Below, piece after piece: positions 47,857-60,296 of a DNA stretch of 64,000 bases. The stretch lies in contig JAGOPY010000003.1 in the NCBI GenBank assembly GCA_017991835.1, positions 62,001 to 126,000 on the forward strand. The letters are read 5' to 3'. The translations under genes were made by a program, and so were the position numbers. The stretch is from Bacteroidales bacterium. Its GTDB lineage: Bacteria > Bacteroidota > Bacteroidia > Bacteroidales > JAGOPY01. The notes below the pieces were generated by a model that saw only the letters and a program-made list of their open reading frames with translations, did no database searches and was not told where the DNA came from. The stretch's first letter is position 1; each line of letters begins with the position of its first letter.

Positions 47857-49164
47857 TCAAGATATATATTGCTTCAGATACTCATACTCCGGTGTCAACC
47901 CGCCTTTGTACAGGATCGTGGCTTTACGGATCGGGCCGGGCAGTTTCACTTTCTCAAAAGGCTGGCTGTAGTCGGCCTTGGCAATGGGGGCCACATACCG
48001 CCAGAGCACCTCGCTGAAAAAACGTGAAGCATCGCGGGGCAGCTCGCTGGGCAGAATATCCACCGCCATGACGAGCAATCCTTTTCCTTTGAAACCATCT
48101 GAGGCTTTGCGGGTAGTTGGGTTGTAAACAAAGACCGGGTTTTCAATTTCCGTTCCCCGGTGGGTTATTTCAACCGAGCCATCCGGATCGCAGGTAATGT
48201 CACCGACAACCGTCAGCTTGGGCTTTCCATCTTTAAAAAGCTGCTCGGTAAATTCTTTGGTTAAAAGCCTGGGATACCGTGGGTCCCAGTAGATACAATT
48301 CACCAGTACCGACAGGTAAGGGATGTATTGTTCAAACTGGCTGCAGTAATTTTCCGGGTGATGGTAATAGTCCTGGAGGTCGAACGCATGTTCTGGATTT
48401 TTCGGTTTGACCAGGTGTTCTTCCTTGAAAACTACCTTGTATATGATATTATCCGGGAGGTGGGTATGTTTATGGAGGTTGAAAAGTTCATCTGGCAGAA
48501 TCTCCTTAACGGGCAGCAGCGAAGCGATCTCCTGGGCTCCCTGCGACACGTTCCCGTAGCCCGTGAACCCGATGACCAGTGGTTTGAGCTCCGGTGGAAG
48601 GCCCTTCTCAATGATCTTCTGGCCTACTTTTGATACCACCTTCCGCGCTTCATCCAGTGAATGATAATTATGGGTCTGGGCGATATCGAGAAATGGTGTA
48701 ATAATGCCGAATTCCTCAAGTCTTTGCCCTAATGACCAGAGCGAATTGATCATCCCGGCCAGGCCGGCATATCTTCCAAAGAAGATCAGCCTTTTCCCCA
48801 TCTCATCCACCACCCGCTCATAGTCGATCAACGTGCAATTCAGTTCCATCAATCGTTTCAGCATTGGCATATTGTGCGGCTGGCCTTTAATCACATGAGA
48901 AAAGAACATATACGTTTTGTCCGCTTCCAGGCGGGGAATGGGGATCTCCTTTACGCCGAAAATGATCGGGCAATCGCTCAGGTCGTCGGTCACCGCAGCG
49001 CCTGCGCTTTCATATTCTTCATCGGAATAAACTCTTTTGGCCGATGTTTCAACGGCAAATTCGAGCCCTTCGTCCTGTATAAGTCTTTTAAGATGAGCCG
49101 GAACCAGCGGTACGCGGCGCTCCATCACGTATTTGTCTTCGTAGCGAATCCCGATTTTTTTCAT
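47857..49164 (-). CDS. Lysine-ketoglutarate reductase-like (saccharopine-forming) enzyme
   Basis: The 435-residue protein begins IGIRYEDKYVMERRVPLVPA, the AlaDH/PNT N-terminal fold used by lysine-ketoglutarate reductase. It contains IIFGVKEIPIPRLEADKTYM, FSHVIKGQPHNMPML, LIDYERVVDEMGKRLIFFGR and VIGFTGYGNVSQGAQEIASL for dinucleotide binding. This is the N-terminal half of the animal/plant bifunctional enzyme AASS, here as a separate gene. It condenses lysine and 2-oxoglutarate to saccharopine. With the downstream dehydrogenase it forms a split two-gene pathway. The promoter box is at 49190-49197. Confidence 0.87.
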   Translation of the reverse strand: MKKIGIRYEDKYVMERRVPLVPAHLKRLIQDEGLEFAVETSAKRVYSDEEYESAGAAVTDDLSDCPIIFGVKEIPIPRLEADKTYMFFSHVIKGQPHNMPMLKRLMELNCTLIDYERVVDEMGKRLIFFGRYAGLAGMINSLWSLGQRLEEFGIITPFLDIAQTHNYHSLDEARKVVSKVGQKIIEKGLPPELKPLVIGFTGYGNVSQGAQEIASLLPVKEILPDELFNLHKHTHLPDNIIYKVVFKEEHLVKPKNPEHAFDLQDYYHHPENYCSQFEQYIPYLSVLVNCIYWDPRYPRLLTKEFTEQLFKDGKPKLTVVGDITCDPDGSVEITHRGTEIENPVFVYNPTTRKASDGFKGKGLLVMAVDILPSELPRDASRFFSEVLWRYVAPIAKADYSQPFEKVKLPGPIRKATILYKGGLTPEYEYLKQYIS

Positions 49165-49189
49165 GCAGTCGTTTTAGCCAATTTGCGGG

Positions 49190-49197
49190 CAAACTTA
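49190..49197 (-). promoter_or_regulatory. -7 box (TAAGTTTG) for the LKR/SDH genes
   Basis: The minus strand reads TAAGTTTG, a TAnnTTTG match, 26 bases before the ATG at 49164. No -33 TTG identified. Confidence 0.5.
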
Positions 49198-49264
49198 GCA
49201 ATTTTCGGGGAGATTTTCGGTTATCGTTAAATATTTCACAAATCAATAGATCGGGTATTTTAAT

Positions 49265-49560
49265 ACGGGACGCTCCTAACGGAGCTTGGGTATTAACATT
49301 GCATCTTCCGGCGCTACAGACGGTTGGGCTCCTGACGGAGCCGGGGGAATCCCGTGAAACGTCCGGAGCTACAGACGGTGAGGCTCCTGACGGAGCCGGG
49401 GGAATCCCGTGAAACGTCCGGAGCTACAGACGGTGAGGCTCCTGACGGAGCCGGAGAGGTAAATGAGCATTGATCTTCCGCATCGGACAACTCCGTAGGA
49501 GCCTCACCGGCTGTAGCTATCGATGGAATGAAATAAATCTAAGCTCCGTAGGAGCGTCCC
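49265..49560. repeat. Palindrome-rich element flanking the transposase, left copy
   Basis: The element opens with GGGACGCTCCTAACGGAGC and closes with the inverted form GCTCCGTAGGAGCGTCCC. Inside is a 55-base unit (starting GCTACAGACGGT, containing GGCTCCTGACGGAGCC) repeated about 2.6 times. The 501-base gap 49165-49665 consists mostly of this element. Confidence 0.88.
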
Positions 49561-49665
49561 TGCAGCAATAAAACGGTATAGTATTTGATATAAAAACTTT
49601 TTGGTATAACCTTCCTTAAATTTCCCAACCATTTTATTTTGTTAAATTCTTAAACTTAATCGATT

Positions 49666-50127
49666 ATGCCAAACACGTACACGCAAATTTATTTTCAAAT
49701 TGTTTTTACGGTTCGGGACCGGGATTGCATGATCCGTGAAAAAAACAGGGAAATGCTACAAAAATATATTACCGGTATTATCCAGAAACGTGGTCATAAA
49801 CTTCTCTCAATTTATTGCATGCCCGATCATGTTCATATATTCGTAGGTTATAATCCATCGGGTTTGTTACCTGATTTGATAAGGGATGTAAAAACCGGTT
49901 CTACCATCTTCATCAATCAGGAAAGATGGTTTAAAACCAAATTCTACTGGCAGGAAGGATACGGCGCATTCTCCTATTCAAGAAGTCATATCAGCGCCGT
50001 ATGTAAATACATTGAAAATCAGCCAATACATCATAAAAAGAAAACATTCAGGGATGAATACCTGGAATTTTTGAGAAAATTCGATGTCGATTTTGATGAA
50101 AGATATTTATTTGAATTTTTTAATTGA
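49666..50127 (+). CDS. IS200/IS605-type or REP-associated tyrosine transposase
   Basis: The 153-residue protein is of the Y1 transposase (TnpA) type. It carries the HUH metal-binding motif as MPDHVHIFVGY (residues about 62-72) and the helix with the nucleophilic tyrosine, ISAVCKYIENQPIHHKKKTF (about residue 122). These enzymes cut single-stranded DNA at sites next to hairpins. Length is normal. Copies of a GCTCCTACGGAGC-rich element lie on both sides (49265-49560 and 50166-50393). That layout resembles the known REP/RAYT association, in which a domesticated transposase maintains short palindromes, but an ordinary IS200-type element is not excluded. Confidence 0.9.
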   Translation: MPNTYTQIYFQIVFTVRDRDCMIREKNREMLQKYITGIIQKRGHKLLSIYCMPDHVHIFVGYNPSGLLPDLIRDVKTGSTIFINQERWFKTKFYWQEGYGAFSYSRSHISAVCKYIENQPIHHKKKTFRDEYLEFLRKFDVDFDERYLFEFFN

Positions 50128-50165
50128 AAGTTTCGATGGTCATATTCGTTTACGGCAAACTGGCC

Positions 50166-50393
50166 GCTCCTACGGAGCTTGGGTATTAACATTGCATCTT
50201 CCGGCGCTACAGACGGTGGGGCTCCTGACAGAGCCGGGGGAATCCCGTGAAACGTCCGGTGCTACAAACGGTGCGCTCCTACGGAGCTTTGCGATTCTGC
50301 AAATCCGGGAAATTCAAATCAGCTCCGTAGGAGCCTAACCGTCTGCGGCACGCGACAGAGCGAAATAAATATAAGCTCCGTAGGAGCGTCCCG
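50166..50393. repeat. Palindrome-rich element flanking the transposase, right copy
   Basis: It begins GCTCCTACGGAGCTTGGGTA and shares the next 35 bases with the left copy, has one 55-base-type unit with the variant CTCCTGACAGAGCC, and ends with GCTCCGTAGGAGCGTCCC as the left copy does. A degenerate relative, ATCCTACGGAGTTAG, lies at about 50868-50882. Confidence 0.88.
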
Positions 50394-50414
50394 TCCACTT
50401 GTAAATAACATAAA

Positions 50415-50642
50415 ATGGATAAAATAAATATTACTGCCGTCTATGTGGAAGTTCCGGAAGGAGGCTATGCCGCTTATGTAGAGGAAATTCCTGGCGTCAA
50501 TACACAGGGAGAAACGCTTGAGGAAGCAAAAACCAATCTAAAAGAAGCTTTGCTAATGGTACTGGAAACCAATAAAATCCTATCACAGAAAAATCATCTT
50601 AAGGGGTATAAATGCATCCGCGAATCCGTTGCCCTTTTATAA
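50415..50642 (+). CDS. hicB: HicB-family antitoxin
   Basis: The 75-residue protein reads ITAVYVEVPEGGYAAYVEEI, PGVNTQGETLEEAKTNLKEA and LLMVLE, the compact HicB (UPF0150) fold that neutralises the HicA mRNA interferase and often represses its own promoter. Length is typical of short HicB. The stop codon overlaps the start of the hicA remnant (TAATG), as is usual in such pairs. Because the toxin is frameshifted, the antitoxin may now be an orphan. Confidence 0.88.
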   Translation: MDKINITAVYVEVPEGGYAAYVEEIPGVNTQGETLEEAKTNLKEALLMVLETNKILSQKNHLKGYKCIRESVALL

Positions 50643-50837
50643 TGAAACGAAATAAACTGATTAAACACCTTGAATCTTATGGTTGCTATCTTATTAAGGG
50701 AAGGTGGAAACCATTCAATCTATTATAATCCAACCAATTCAAGAATATCTGCTTTGCCACACCATTGTGATGTTAAGTTTTTCATTGTGCAAAAGATTTG
50801 CAAAGATCTAGAAATCAAATCACCAGATAGTAAATAG
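50642..50837 (+). pseudogene. hicA: HicA-family toxin, frameshifted
   Basis: The frame from ATG 50642 reads MKRNKLIKHLESYGCYLIK and then runs into a stop. If one G of the GGG at about 50699-50701 is left out, the frame continues EGGNHSIYYNPTNSRISALP, then DVKFFIVQKICKDLEIKSPD, to the stop at 50835-50837. The restored 64-residue protein has the HicA G-[GS]-N-H-S-I/V catalytic histidine segment. A single-base insertion or an assembly error explains the break. Confidence 0.85.
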
Positions 50838-50943
50838 TTCCGTTCCTGAAGTACTAAAGATGGATGGATCCTACGGAGTTAGAACCCAACAATATTGTTA
50901 AAATAATAACAATACAATAATCCATTCGCTCCAAACAATTTCC

Positions 50944-50951
50944 TACCTTTG
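50944..50951 (+). promoter_or_regulatory. -7 box (TACCTTTG) for ppdK
   Basis: TACCTTTG lies 70 bases before the ATG at 51022 in an otherwise AT-rich stretch. No -33 TTG at 19-21 bases. Confidence 0.5.
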
Positions 50952-51021
50952 CCGGCGAATTGGAAAATCTTTATTTTTTAATTCATAAAACATTGAATAA
51001 CAAAACATAAAGAAGATTATC

Positions 51022-53823
<2,802 letters not shown>

Positions 53824-53846
53824 TAGTGAATCTCAATCATAAGTTT

Positions 53847-53886
53847 AAAGAGGATGTCTTAATAAATGAGCATCCTCTTTTTTTTT
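53847..53886 (+). terminator. Intrinsic terminator after ppdK
   Basis: AAAGAGGATG (53847-53856) pairs perfectly with CATCCTCTTT (53871-53880), followed by TTTTTT to 53886. Confidence 0.92.
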
Positions 53887-53899
53887 AAGTAACTTTCGC

Positions 53900-53930
53900 T
53901 TGACATTTGGCTGAGCTTGTCTTATCTTTA
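53900..53930 (+). promoter_or_regulatory. Promoter of the S8 protease gene
   Basis: TTG at 53900-53902 and TATCTTTA (one mismatch to TAnnTTTG) at 53923-53930 are 20 bases apart. The first in-frame ATG (53930) overlaps the box, so translation must begin later, at ATG 53957. Confidence 0.6.
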
Positions 53931-53956
53931 TGATCTGCATATCTCAATTGCCGGTC

Positions 53957-56812
53957 ATGAAAACATCTCAACAAAACGAAAGGAATCTATCATATATCTT
54001 CCTGACCTTTAAAATTGTACTTATTCTTATTGTAATGTCTTTATCGGTCAGCCTGTTCGCACAATCAGATCCGGACCCTGACGAAATAAAATCATTCGCA
54101 ATCTATCAATCCGGACAATTTGCAGCGTTGAAATCGGCTGCTGACAGCCTTGCGGCTGAAAGAGGCTGGGTTACACGGATTCCGACAAGCAACGGCGGTG
54201 TTGTGGAACTAATGAGCATTGGCAGAGATGGCATTCCAAAATACTATACAACTTTTAACCAGAATGCGGCCCGGACTTCAGGAACAAACAACTTATGGCC
54301 TGACAGTGCTTCCGGGTTGGACCTTGATGGTGCCGGATTTGTGATCGGTGAATGGGACGGCGGCCGTGTCAAACAATTGCACCAGGAATTTGTCGGAACC
54401 AGCGGAACAAGGGTAACGCTGGGGGATGGGCTAATTGATCTGAGTGATCATTCCACCCATGTAGCCGGAACCCTGATTGCCGAAGGACAGGTAGTTGCAG
54501 CGCATGGAATGGCGCCCGCCGCCCTGCTTCATTCCTACGACTGGAATGACGATCTGGGTGAAATGGCTTCTGAATATGATGACAACTTCCTGGTTTTATC
54601 CAATCATTCCTATGGGTATATTACCGGATGGTATGTAGATAATGAGAATGTATGGTGGTGGTACGGAGATGTCACCATTAGCGGAACAGAAGATTACAAA
54701 TTTGGATTTTATGACGACTATTCACACGACTGGGACTCACTTGCAATCCTGTGTCCGTATTACCTGATCGTGGTTGCTGCGGGAAATGACAGGGATGACG
54801 AGCATACCGGCGATCACTGGGTGTTTTACAATGGCGATTGGGTGCCGAGTAACGCCGAACGTGATCCGGATGGCGGCAGTGACGGGTATGACTGCATCGG
54901 TAACCTGGGAGTTTCAAAAAATGTTCTTACGGTCGGAGCTGTCGGGGATATTGTCAGTGGGTACTCTGTCCCGTCAGATGTGGTCATGACAAATTTCTCC
55001 AGTTGGGGTCCGACGGATGACGGAAGGATAAAACCGGATATTGTGGCCAACGGAACCTCTCTTTATTCCAGTATTTCTACTACAAATAGTTCATATGCTC
55101 CGATGTCGGGCACTTCCATGGCTGCTCCGACAACGACCGGGACGATCGCGCTCCTGCAGGAGCTTTACCATTCCATCCACAGCAGTTACATGCGCTCGTC
55201 GCTGGCAAAAGCCCTGATAATAAACTCTGCTTATGAAAGCGGAACGACAACCGGCCCTGACTATAAATTCGGCTGGGGATTGCTGAATTCAGCCGGAGCT
55301 GCCGGTACGATTATCCAGGATACTTCGGATGAATACATCATGCAGGTAAATTATCTTTTTAATACGGAGATCGAAACCTATGTGTATTATTCGACCGGCG
55401 ACACCTCTGTCAATGTCACTCTCTGCTGGACCGATCCGCCGGGGACATCACCAAACCCTTCGCTTAATCCCGTAACGCTGATGCTGGTCAATGATCTGGA
55501 TTTGAGAATCATTCGAACATCTGGTTCGACTTACTATCCCTGGATGCTGAATCCGGCATCCCCGGCGTCACCGGCATCCACTGGCGATAATTTCCGTGAT
55601 AATGTGGAGAAAGTCACTATTGCGACACCCGGCCCGGGAGAGTATACGGTTCGCATCAGTCATAAAGGGACAACCAGCGGGCAATATTATGCGCTGGTCA
55701 TTTCCGGTCTGACCTCAATCCGCCCCACAAACACCTGGACCGGCGTTTCAAGCACCAATTGGTTATCTACTGCCAACTGGTCGCTCGGCCATATACCTGC
55801 CGGTTCGGAAATTGTTGTCATTCCTGCCGGCTGCACCAACTACCCGGTCCTCAGCAGTAATCTTGGTATTGGTTATTATAGTGGTTATGCCGGCCTTTGT
55901 CATTCGTTAAACCTGGAGAATGGCGCTACGCTTACCTTAAACGGAACCGACCTCGTGTCGGCCGGCGAAATGAACATCGATGGGGTTCTTTATATCGGTG
56001 ATGACCTTATGCTAAACGATGGCGCCGTTGTCAACCTTACCTTGAACGGGGCGATTTACACCGGATATACCAATGGCTATCACGGGTACCTGGCTATGAA
56101 CGATGGCAGCTCCGTGGTCCAGTCGGGAGGAAACCTATATGCGGAAGAGTTGTTGCTCAATTCTGGAGCATTATACAGCGCATCGTCCGGATATTTTCAT
56201 ATTTACAAACAGGAAACGGCAAATACCAACCAGCTTATCCAGGTTAACGATCCCGATAATCATTTCTATTACTTTAACATCGATACCCTTGCTAATGCCT
56301 ATATTGACAATTCATCCGAAGATATTAATGTTTTCTTTATTTCAAGAGTTAGCGGCACACTGGCGCTGAACAGTTTCTCAATGAATGCGCCGTTTGTGAA
56401 TGTTTATGGAAAGATAATACTGACAACAGGTTCTTTGAATATTACCAATACCGGTCCCGTATTTAATGCCAACTCCACGCTGGATATGACCGGAGGAGAG
56501 ATCATGACAAATAATAGCATTTGGTTCAATTCGGGATGCAATGTTCTTATCAGCGACGGCACGATCCATATCCGAAGGGACCTTTATAACCAGTACGGAG
56601 AATTTACGCCTTCGGGTGGAAAGGTTCGTTTCTTTGGAGACCTTCAATCCGACATCAAAGGACCTACAACCTTTTACCAGCTTGAGATCGAGAAAGATAC
56701 AGGCATTACCGTTTTATCCCGATTCCAGATGCATGTGTCCGACAGCCTTTTCATGGAGATGGGGGACCTGAAAATCCAGAATTCGGTACTTCATATCGGG
56801 TCGGGCAATTAA
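53957..56812 (+). CDS. Subtilisin-like (S8) secreted serine protease without sorting domain
   Basis: This 951-residue protein starts at ATG 53957, and an N-terminal hydrophobic segment ([19 protein letters not shown]) serves as export signal. The S8 triad is visible: Asp134 in VIGEWDGG, His168 in DHSTHVAGT and Ser387 in MSGTSMAAP, with the oxyanion Asn in [11 protein letters not shown] pre-peptidase/P-like domain ([17 protein letters not shown]) follows, then about 350 residues of strand-rich repeats ([27 protein letters not shown]). The reading frame stops abruptly in [11 protein letters not shown]; no T9SS C-terminal domain is present, though similar Bacteroidota proteases normally carry one. 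It may be a truncated gene or use another way to the surface. Confidence 0.88.
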   Translation: MKTSQQNERNLSYIFLTFKIVLILIVMSLSVSLFAQSDPDPDEIKSFAIYQSGQFAALKSAADSLAAERGWVTRIPTSNGGVVELMSIGRDGIPKYYTTFNQNAARTSGTNNLWPDSASGLDLDGAGFVIGEWDGGRVKQLHQEFVGTSGTRVTLGDGLIDLSDHSTHVAGTLIAEGQVVAAHGMAPAALLHSYDWNDDLGEMASEYDDNFLVLSNHSYGYITGWYVDNENVWWWYGDVTISGTEDYKFGFYDDYSHDWDSLAILCPYYLIVVAAGNDRDDEHTGDHWVFYNGDWVPSNAERDPDGGSDGYDCIGNLGVSKNVLTVGAVGDIVSGYSVPSDVVMTNFSSWGPTDDGRIKPDIVANGTSLYSSISTTNSSYAPMSGTSMAAPTTTGTIALLQELYHSIHSSYMRSSLAKALIINSAYESGTTTGPDYKFGWGLLNSAGAAGTIIQDTSDEYIMQVNYLFNTEIETYVYYSTGDTSVNVTLCWTDPPGTSPNPSLNPVTLMLVNDLDLRIIRTSGSTYYPWMLNPASPASPASTGDNFRDNVEKVTIATPGPGEYTVRISHKGTTSGQYYALVISGLTSIRPTNTWTGVSSTNWLSTANWSLGHIPAGSEIVVIPAGCTNYPVLSSNLGIGYYSGYAGLCHSLNLENGATLTLNGTDLVSAGEMNIDGVLYIGDDLMLNDGAVVNLTLNGAIYTGYTNGYHGYLAMNDGSSVVQSGGNLYAEELLLNSGALYSASSGYFHIYKQETANTNQLIQVNDPDNHFYYFNIDTLANAYIDNSSEDINVFFISRVSGTLALNSFSMNAPFVNVYGKIILTTGSLNITNTGPVFNANSTLDMTGGEIMTNNSIWFNSGCNVLISDGTIHIRRDLYNQYGEFTPSGGKVRFFGDLQSDIKGPTTFYQLEIEKDTGITVLSRFQMHVSDSLFMEMGDLKIQNSVLHIGSGN

Positions 56813-56831
56813 AATTGACAGATATATTTCC

Positions 56832-56839
56832 TAATTTTG
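56832..56839 (+). promoter_or_regulatory. -7 box (TAATTTTG) for pckA
   Basis: TAATTTTG matches TAnnTTTG and ends 32 bases before ATG 56872. It lies inside the longer reading frame that begins at TTG 56815, supporting the later start. Confidence 0.5.
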
Positions 56840-56871
56840 CCTGCTTTATTAACCTTTTAATATCTGAAGAA

Positions 56872-58506
56872 ATGGCTAATCTGGATAAGGTCAGGAAAGA
56901 CCTCGAATCGTATGGTGTTAAAGATGTTGCGGAAATTATTCATAATCCTTCCTATGATTACTTGTATGAAGCGGAACTTGATCCTGTTCTGGAAGGCTAT
57001 GAAAAAGGTTACCTGACGGAATCAGGCGCTGTGAATGTACTGACGGGAAGATTTACCGGACGCTCGCCTAAAGATAAGTATATCGTACTGGATGAAAAGA
57101 CGAAAGATACGGTTTGGTGGGCCGCGCCTAACATCCGTTCCGATAATAAACCCATTGATCACCAGACATGGGAATACTGCTATAAACTGGGCGCAGAGCA
57201 GCTTTCAGGAAGAAAGCTTTACGTAATGGATGGTTATGCTGGAACTAACAAAGATACCCGGCTGAACATCCGGTTTGTCATGGAGGTAGCCTGGCAGGCC
57301 CATTTTGTGAAAAATATGTTTATTCGCCCGACTGAGGAGGAACTGGAGAATTTTAAGCCCGATTTCGTAGTCTTAAATGCAGCCAAAACGATCAACCCGG
57401 AATGGAAGAACATGAAGCGTACCGATGGTGTTCCTTTCAATTCGGAAGTTTTTGTGATGTTCAACCTGACGGAAGGAAGAGCGGTGATCGGGGGAAGCTG
57501 GTACGGTGGCGAAATGAAGAAGGGTATTTTTTCGGTGATGAACTATTATCTTCCCCTGAAGGGCGTTGCGGCCATGCACTGCTCGGCCAATGTAGGTAAA
57601 TCCGGCGATACAGCCATTTTCTTCGGACTATCGGGTACGGGAAAAACGACCCTTTCCACCGATCCGAAACGGGCACTGATCGGCGATGACGAGCACGGAT
57701 GGGATGATGAGGGAATTTTCAATTTCGAGGGCGGATGTTATGCAAAATGTATCAACCTCGATAAAGAGAGCGAGCCCGATATCTACCAGGCAATAAAAAG
57801 GGATGCACTGCTGGAAAACCTGGTGGTGGATGCCAATGGAAAGATCGACTATAAAGACGGCTCCATCACGGAAAATACGCGTGTCTCCTACCCTATTTAC
57901 CATATCGACAACATCGTCAAACCGGTGTCGAAAGCGGGCCCGGCAAAGAAAGTCATTTTCCTGACGGCTGATGCCTATGGGGTCATGCCTCCTGTCTCCA
58001 TCCTGACACCTGAACAGACCCAATATCACTTCCTTTCGGGATTTACGGCAAAGCTGGCCGGCACAGAAGTTGGCATTACAACACCGCAACCGACTTTCTC
58101 AGCCTGTTTCGGCGCAGCCTTCCTACTTCTTCACCCGACAAAATATGGCGAAGAGCTCGTGAAGCGCATGGAAGCCAACGGAGCCAGGGCTTACCTGGTA
58201 AATACCGGCTGGAATGGAACCGGAAAGAGGATATCCATTAAGGATACGCGAAGGATCATCGATGCGATCCTCGATGGCTCCATCGACAAAGCGGAAACAA
58301 AAACGATCCCGGTATTCAACTTTAAAGTCCCGGTTGCACTGCATGATGTTGATCCGAATATCCTGGATCCGCGAGACACGTACCAGGACAAGATGGAATG
58401 GTACAAGAAAGCCCACCTGCTGGGAGAACTTTTCGTTAAGAACTTTGCGCAGTACACTGACAATGAACACGGTAAAGCGCTGGTCAAGGCAGGGCCGGAG
58501 GTTTAG
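56872..58506 (+). CDS. pckA: Phosphoenolpyruvate carboxykinase (ATP)
   Basis: The 544-residue protein starts at ATG 56872 ([20 protein letters not shown]). It has the ATP-type PEPCK motifs: [35 protein letters not shown], the P-loop [14 protein letters not shown] near residues 252-265, [20 protein letters not shown] and [14 protein letters not shown]. It converts oxaloacetate and ATP to PEP, CO2 and ADP. Length is standard (530-545). A TTCAAAG array begins at the first base after the stop codon. Confidence 0.98.
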   Translation: MANLDKVRKDLESYGVKDVAEIIHNPSYDYLYEAELDPVLEGYEKGYLTESGAVNVLTGRFTGRSPKDKYIVLDEKTKDTVWWAAPNIRSDNKPIDHQTWEYCYKLGAEQLSGRKLYVMDGYAGTNKDTRLNIRFVMEVAWQAHFVKNMFIRPTEEELENFKPDFVVLNAAKTINPEWKNMKRTDGVPFNSEVFVMFNLTEGRAVIGGSWYGGEMKKGIFSVMNYYLPLKGVAAMHCSANVGKSGDTAIFFGLSGTGKTTLSTDPKRALIGDDEHGWDDEGIFNFEGGCYAKCINLDKESEPDIYQAIKRDALLENLVVDANGKIDYKDGSITENTRVSYPIYHIDNIVKPVSKAGPAKKVIFLTADAYGVMPPVSILTPEQTQYHFLSGFTAKLAGTEVGITTPQPTFSACFGAAFLLLHPTKYGEELVKRMEANGARAYLVNTGWNGTGKRISIKDTRRIIDAILDGSIDKAETKTIPVFNFKVPVALHDVDPNILDPRDTYQDKMEWYKKAHLLGELFVKNFAQYTDNEHGKALVKAGPEV

Positions 58507-58576
58507 TTCAAAGTTCAAAGTTCAAAGTTCAAAGTTCAAAGTTCAAAGTTCAAAGTTCAAAGTTCAAAGTTCAAAG
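58507..58576. repeat. (TTCAAAG)10 heptamer array directly after pckA
   Basis: Ten perfect TTCAAAG units start at the base following the TAG stop. The same unit is present at 12272-12299. Confidence 0.95.
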
Positions 58577-58629
58577 TTTAAAGCCTAGTCAGGCCAGAAG
58601 AACGAATAGGAATACATATAAAATATTCT

Positions 58630-58637
58630 TATATTTG
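58630..58637 (+). promoter_or_regulatory. -7 box (TATATTTG) for the 58655 gene
   Basis: TATATTTG matches TAnnTTTG, 17 bases before ATG 58655. No -33 TTG. Confidence 0.45.
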
Positions 58638-58654
58638 GAGTAAATTTCACGGCG

Positions 58655-59785
58655 ATGAAAAGAATCATCTTTGTTTTGCCTGTAATATTACTCACATTAC
58701 AATCGTTAGCACAGCTCAAGCAGGAAATTTTCCCACCGACCAATTTGCGGAACGGATCCGATTATCTTCCGTCGCATGTTGATCTCATTTGGACTCCCCC
58801 GGCGGATTGGCAACCTTCACGGGTCGATCGATGGTTTGAATACGACAGGGGAATTTATGTCGGAGGGGGTATTGGATCCTGCCCGGGATGTCCGGTTGAA
58901 ATCGCTATCCGGTGGGATTCGTATTATTTCAATAATTACAATGCTGTCTACTTAACGAAAATCAGGTACCTGCTTCTGGAAGCAGCCCTTGATCATGCCC
59001 TGAGGGTTTACCAGTCGTATTATGGCGTATTCGATACCTTATTTGATTATCCTCTGCAGCAAAATCTTGTTTATTTCCAATTTGACACACTGGAGTTTTC
59101 TCCTATTACGATCGATAAATCAAGGGAATTATGGGTAGGATTATGGGTAAGTGATATGGCACCGGGATACCCCTTATCATTTGGCATCGGACCATATCCG
59201 CAGATTGAAGGGTATGGCAATATGATCAAGTTGAATCCCAATGGGAATTGGCAAACCCTGACTGAAATAAATCCCGAGCTGAATTATACCTGGCAACTGG
59301 GTGCTTATATTGAGACCCCCAACGATGCAGTATTTTACCCTGTTTTCAATGTTTTCCGGTCAATCGATGAACAACCTTTTGAAAAGATCCATGAAGGGGA
59401 GATTTATGATACAATTTTCCACGACGATATGAATGAACCGGCTCAATTCGTTGTTAAATACTATGTAAACAGCGTATATAAGGATGATAGTTCTATATCA
59501 TCCGATACATTGGCGATATGGCTGGTAAATGTACCTGAAAATATGAGAAATGACAGGGTTATCATATACCCCAACCCTGCGAAAGATGTAGTCACCATAC
59601 ATTCGGTAAATAACAGGATCAATTCATTATCATTGATCAACACCAAAGGAGAGACTGTGTTGATTAAGAAACCCGGAACAGAAAAAACCACACTTGATGT
59701 TTCGGATCTACCCGATTCTTTTTATGTTGTAAAAATTAATACGATTGAGGGTATCTCAAACTCCAAGTTGCTGATCATTAAATAA
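58655..59785 (+). CDS. Secreted protein with T9SS type A sorting domain
   Basis: The 376-residue product has a signal peptide (MKRIIFVLPVILLTLQSLAQ), an unrecognised strand-rich body with PPTNLRNGSDYLPSHVDLIW and IYVGGGIGSCPGCPVEIAIR, a fibronectin-like stretch, and a T9SS type A C-terminal domain (IYPNPAKDVVTIHSVNNRI ... LPDSFYVVKINTIEG). It is predicted to be T9SS cargo. Some of the body (WDSYYFNN, LRVYQSYYGVFDTLFD) resembles domains repeated in larger Bacteroidota peptidase-like proteins, but I cannot name a function. AT-rich codon use is similar to the 1694 gene. Confidence 0.78.
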   Translation: MKRIIFVLPVILLTLQSLAQLKQEIFPPTNLRNGSDYLPSHVDLIWTPPADWQPSRVDRWFEYDRGIYVGGGIGSCPGCPVEIAIRWDSYYFNNYNAVYLTKIRYLLLEAALDHALRVYQSYYGVFDTLFDYPLQQNLVYFQFDTLEFSPITIDKSRELWVGLWVSDMAPGYPLSFGIGPYPQIEGYGNMIKLNPNGNWQTLTEINPELNYTWQLGAYIETPNDAVFYPVFNVFRSIDEQPFEKIHEGEIYDTIFHDDMNEPAQFVVKYYVNSVYKDDSSISSDTLAIWLVNVPENMRNDRVIIYPNPAKDVVTIHSVNNRINSLSLINTKGETVLIKKPGTEKTTLDVSDLPDSFYVVKINTIEGISNSKLLIIK

Positions 59786-59868
59786 TAAGAATTGGATTTT
59801 TTCTTGAATACCGGACAAGACTAAAGATTGCCGAACGGATTTGATTTCAATTCTCCAAACAAAATTTC

Positions 59869-60246
59869 CTATTTATACAATTCCGACGTATCCACGAAGA
59901 TCAGGAACTCGTTGATCAGATCCCCTTTGAATTTCAGGATCACGCTGAACGGCACCCTTAGCAAACTGTTGTTGTGGCGGGTGTAATTGACGTAGCCTGT
60001 AGCGAATCTTACTCCGGGAACCTGCCAGTATTCGAGGTCGGTATGACTGATGGCTTTGATGGATTGAAAAAAACCGGTCAGAAAAGCGGTGATATTCTCT
60101 TTTCCAGCGACAGGTTCCATATTGGCCCATCTGAAAATTCCATCTGCTGTAAAAAGGTTGACGAAGCCCGGAGTGTCCATCGCATCCACCATCCGGTACA
60201 TTTCAGGGATATATTTGTCCTGTGTCATTGTATGTTTTTTTGACAT
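59869..60246 (-). CDS. SnoaL-like/NTF2-fold protein
   Basis: The 125-residue protein (start ATG 60246, MSKKHTMTQDKYIPEMYRMV) has the NTF2-like pattern: DTPGFVNLFTADGIFRWANM, then ITAFLTGFFQSIKAISHTDL and a final FKGDLINEFLIFVDTSELY. It forms a small cone-shaped domain used as polyketide cyclase, isomerase or ligand-binding unit. No catalytic residues can be assigned. An alternative start is ATG 60228. It lies between the T9SS gene and dnaN. Confidence 0.75.
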   Translation of the reverse strand: MSKKHTMTQDKYIPEMYRMVDAMDTPGFVNLFTADGIFRWANMEPVAGKENITAFLTGFFQSIKAISHTDLEYWQVPGVRFATGYVNYTRHNNSLLRVPFSVILKFKGDLINEFLIFVDTSELYK

Positions 60247-60296
60247 AACAAACACCCCTGGTGATTGTTCAACTGGTCATCGTATTAAGCCAACGA

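Noticed and set aside
49265..49560. CRISPR array
   Set aside because: The 55-base units are contiguous, contain their own hairpins and have no unique spacers; the neighbour is a transposase.
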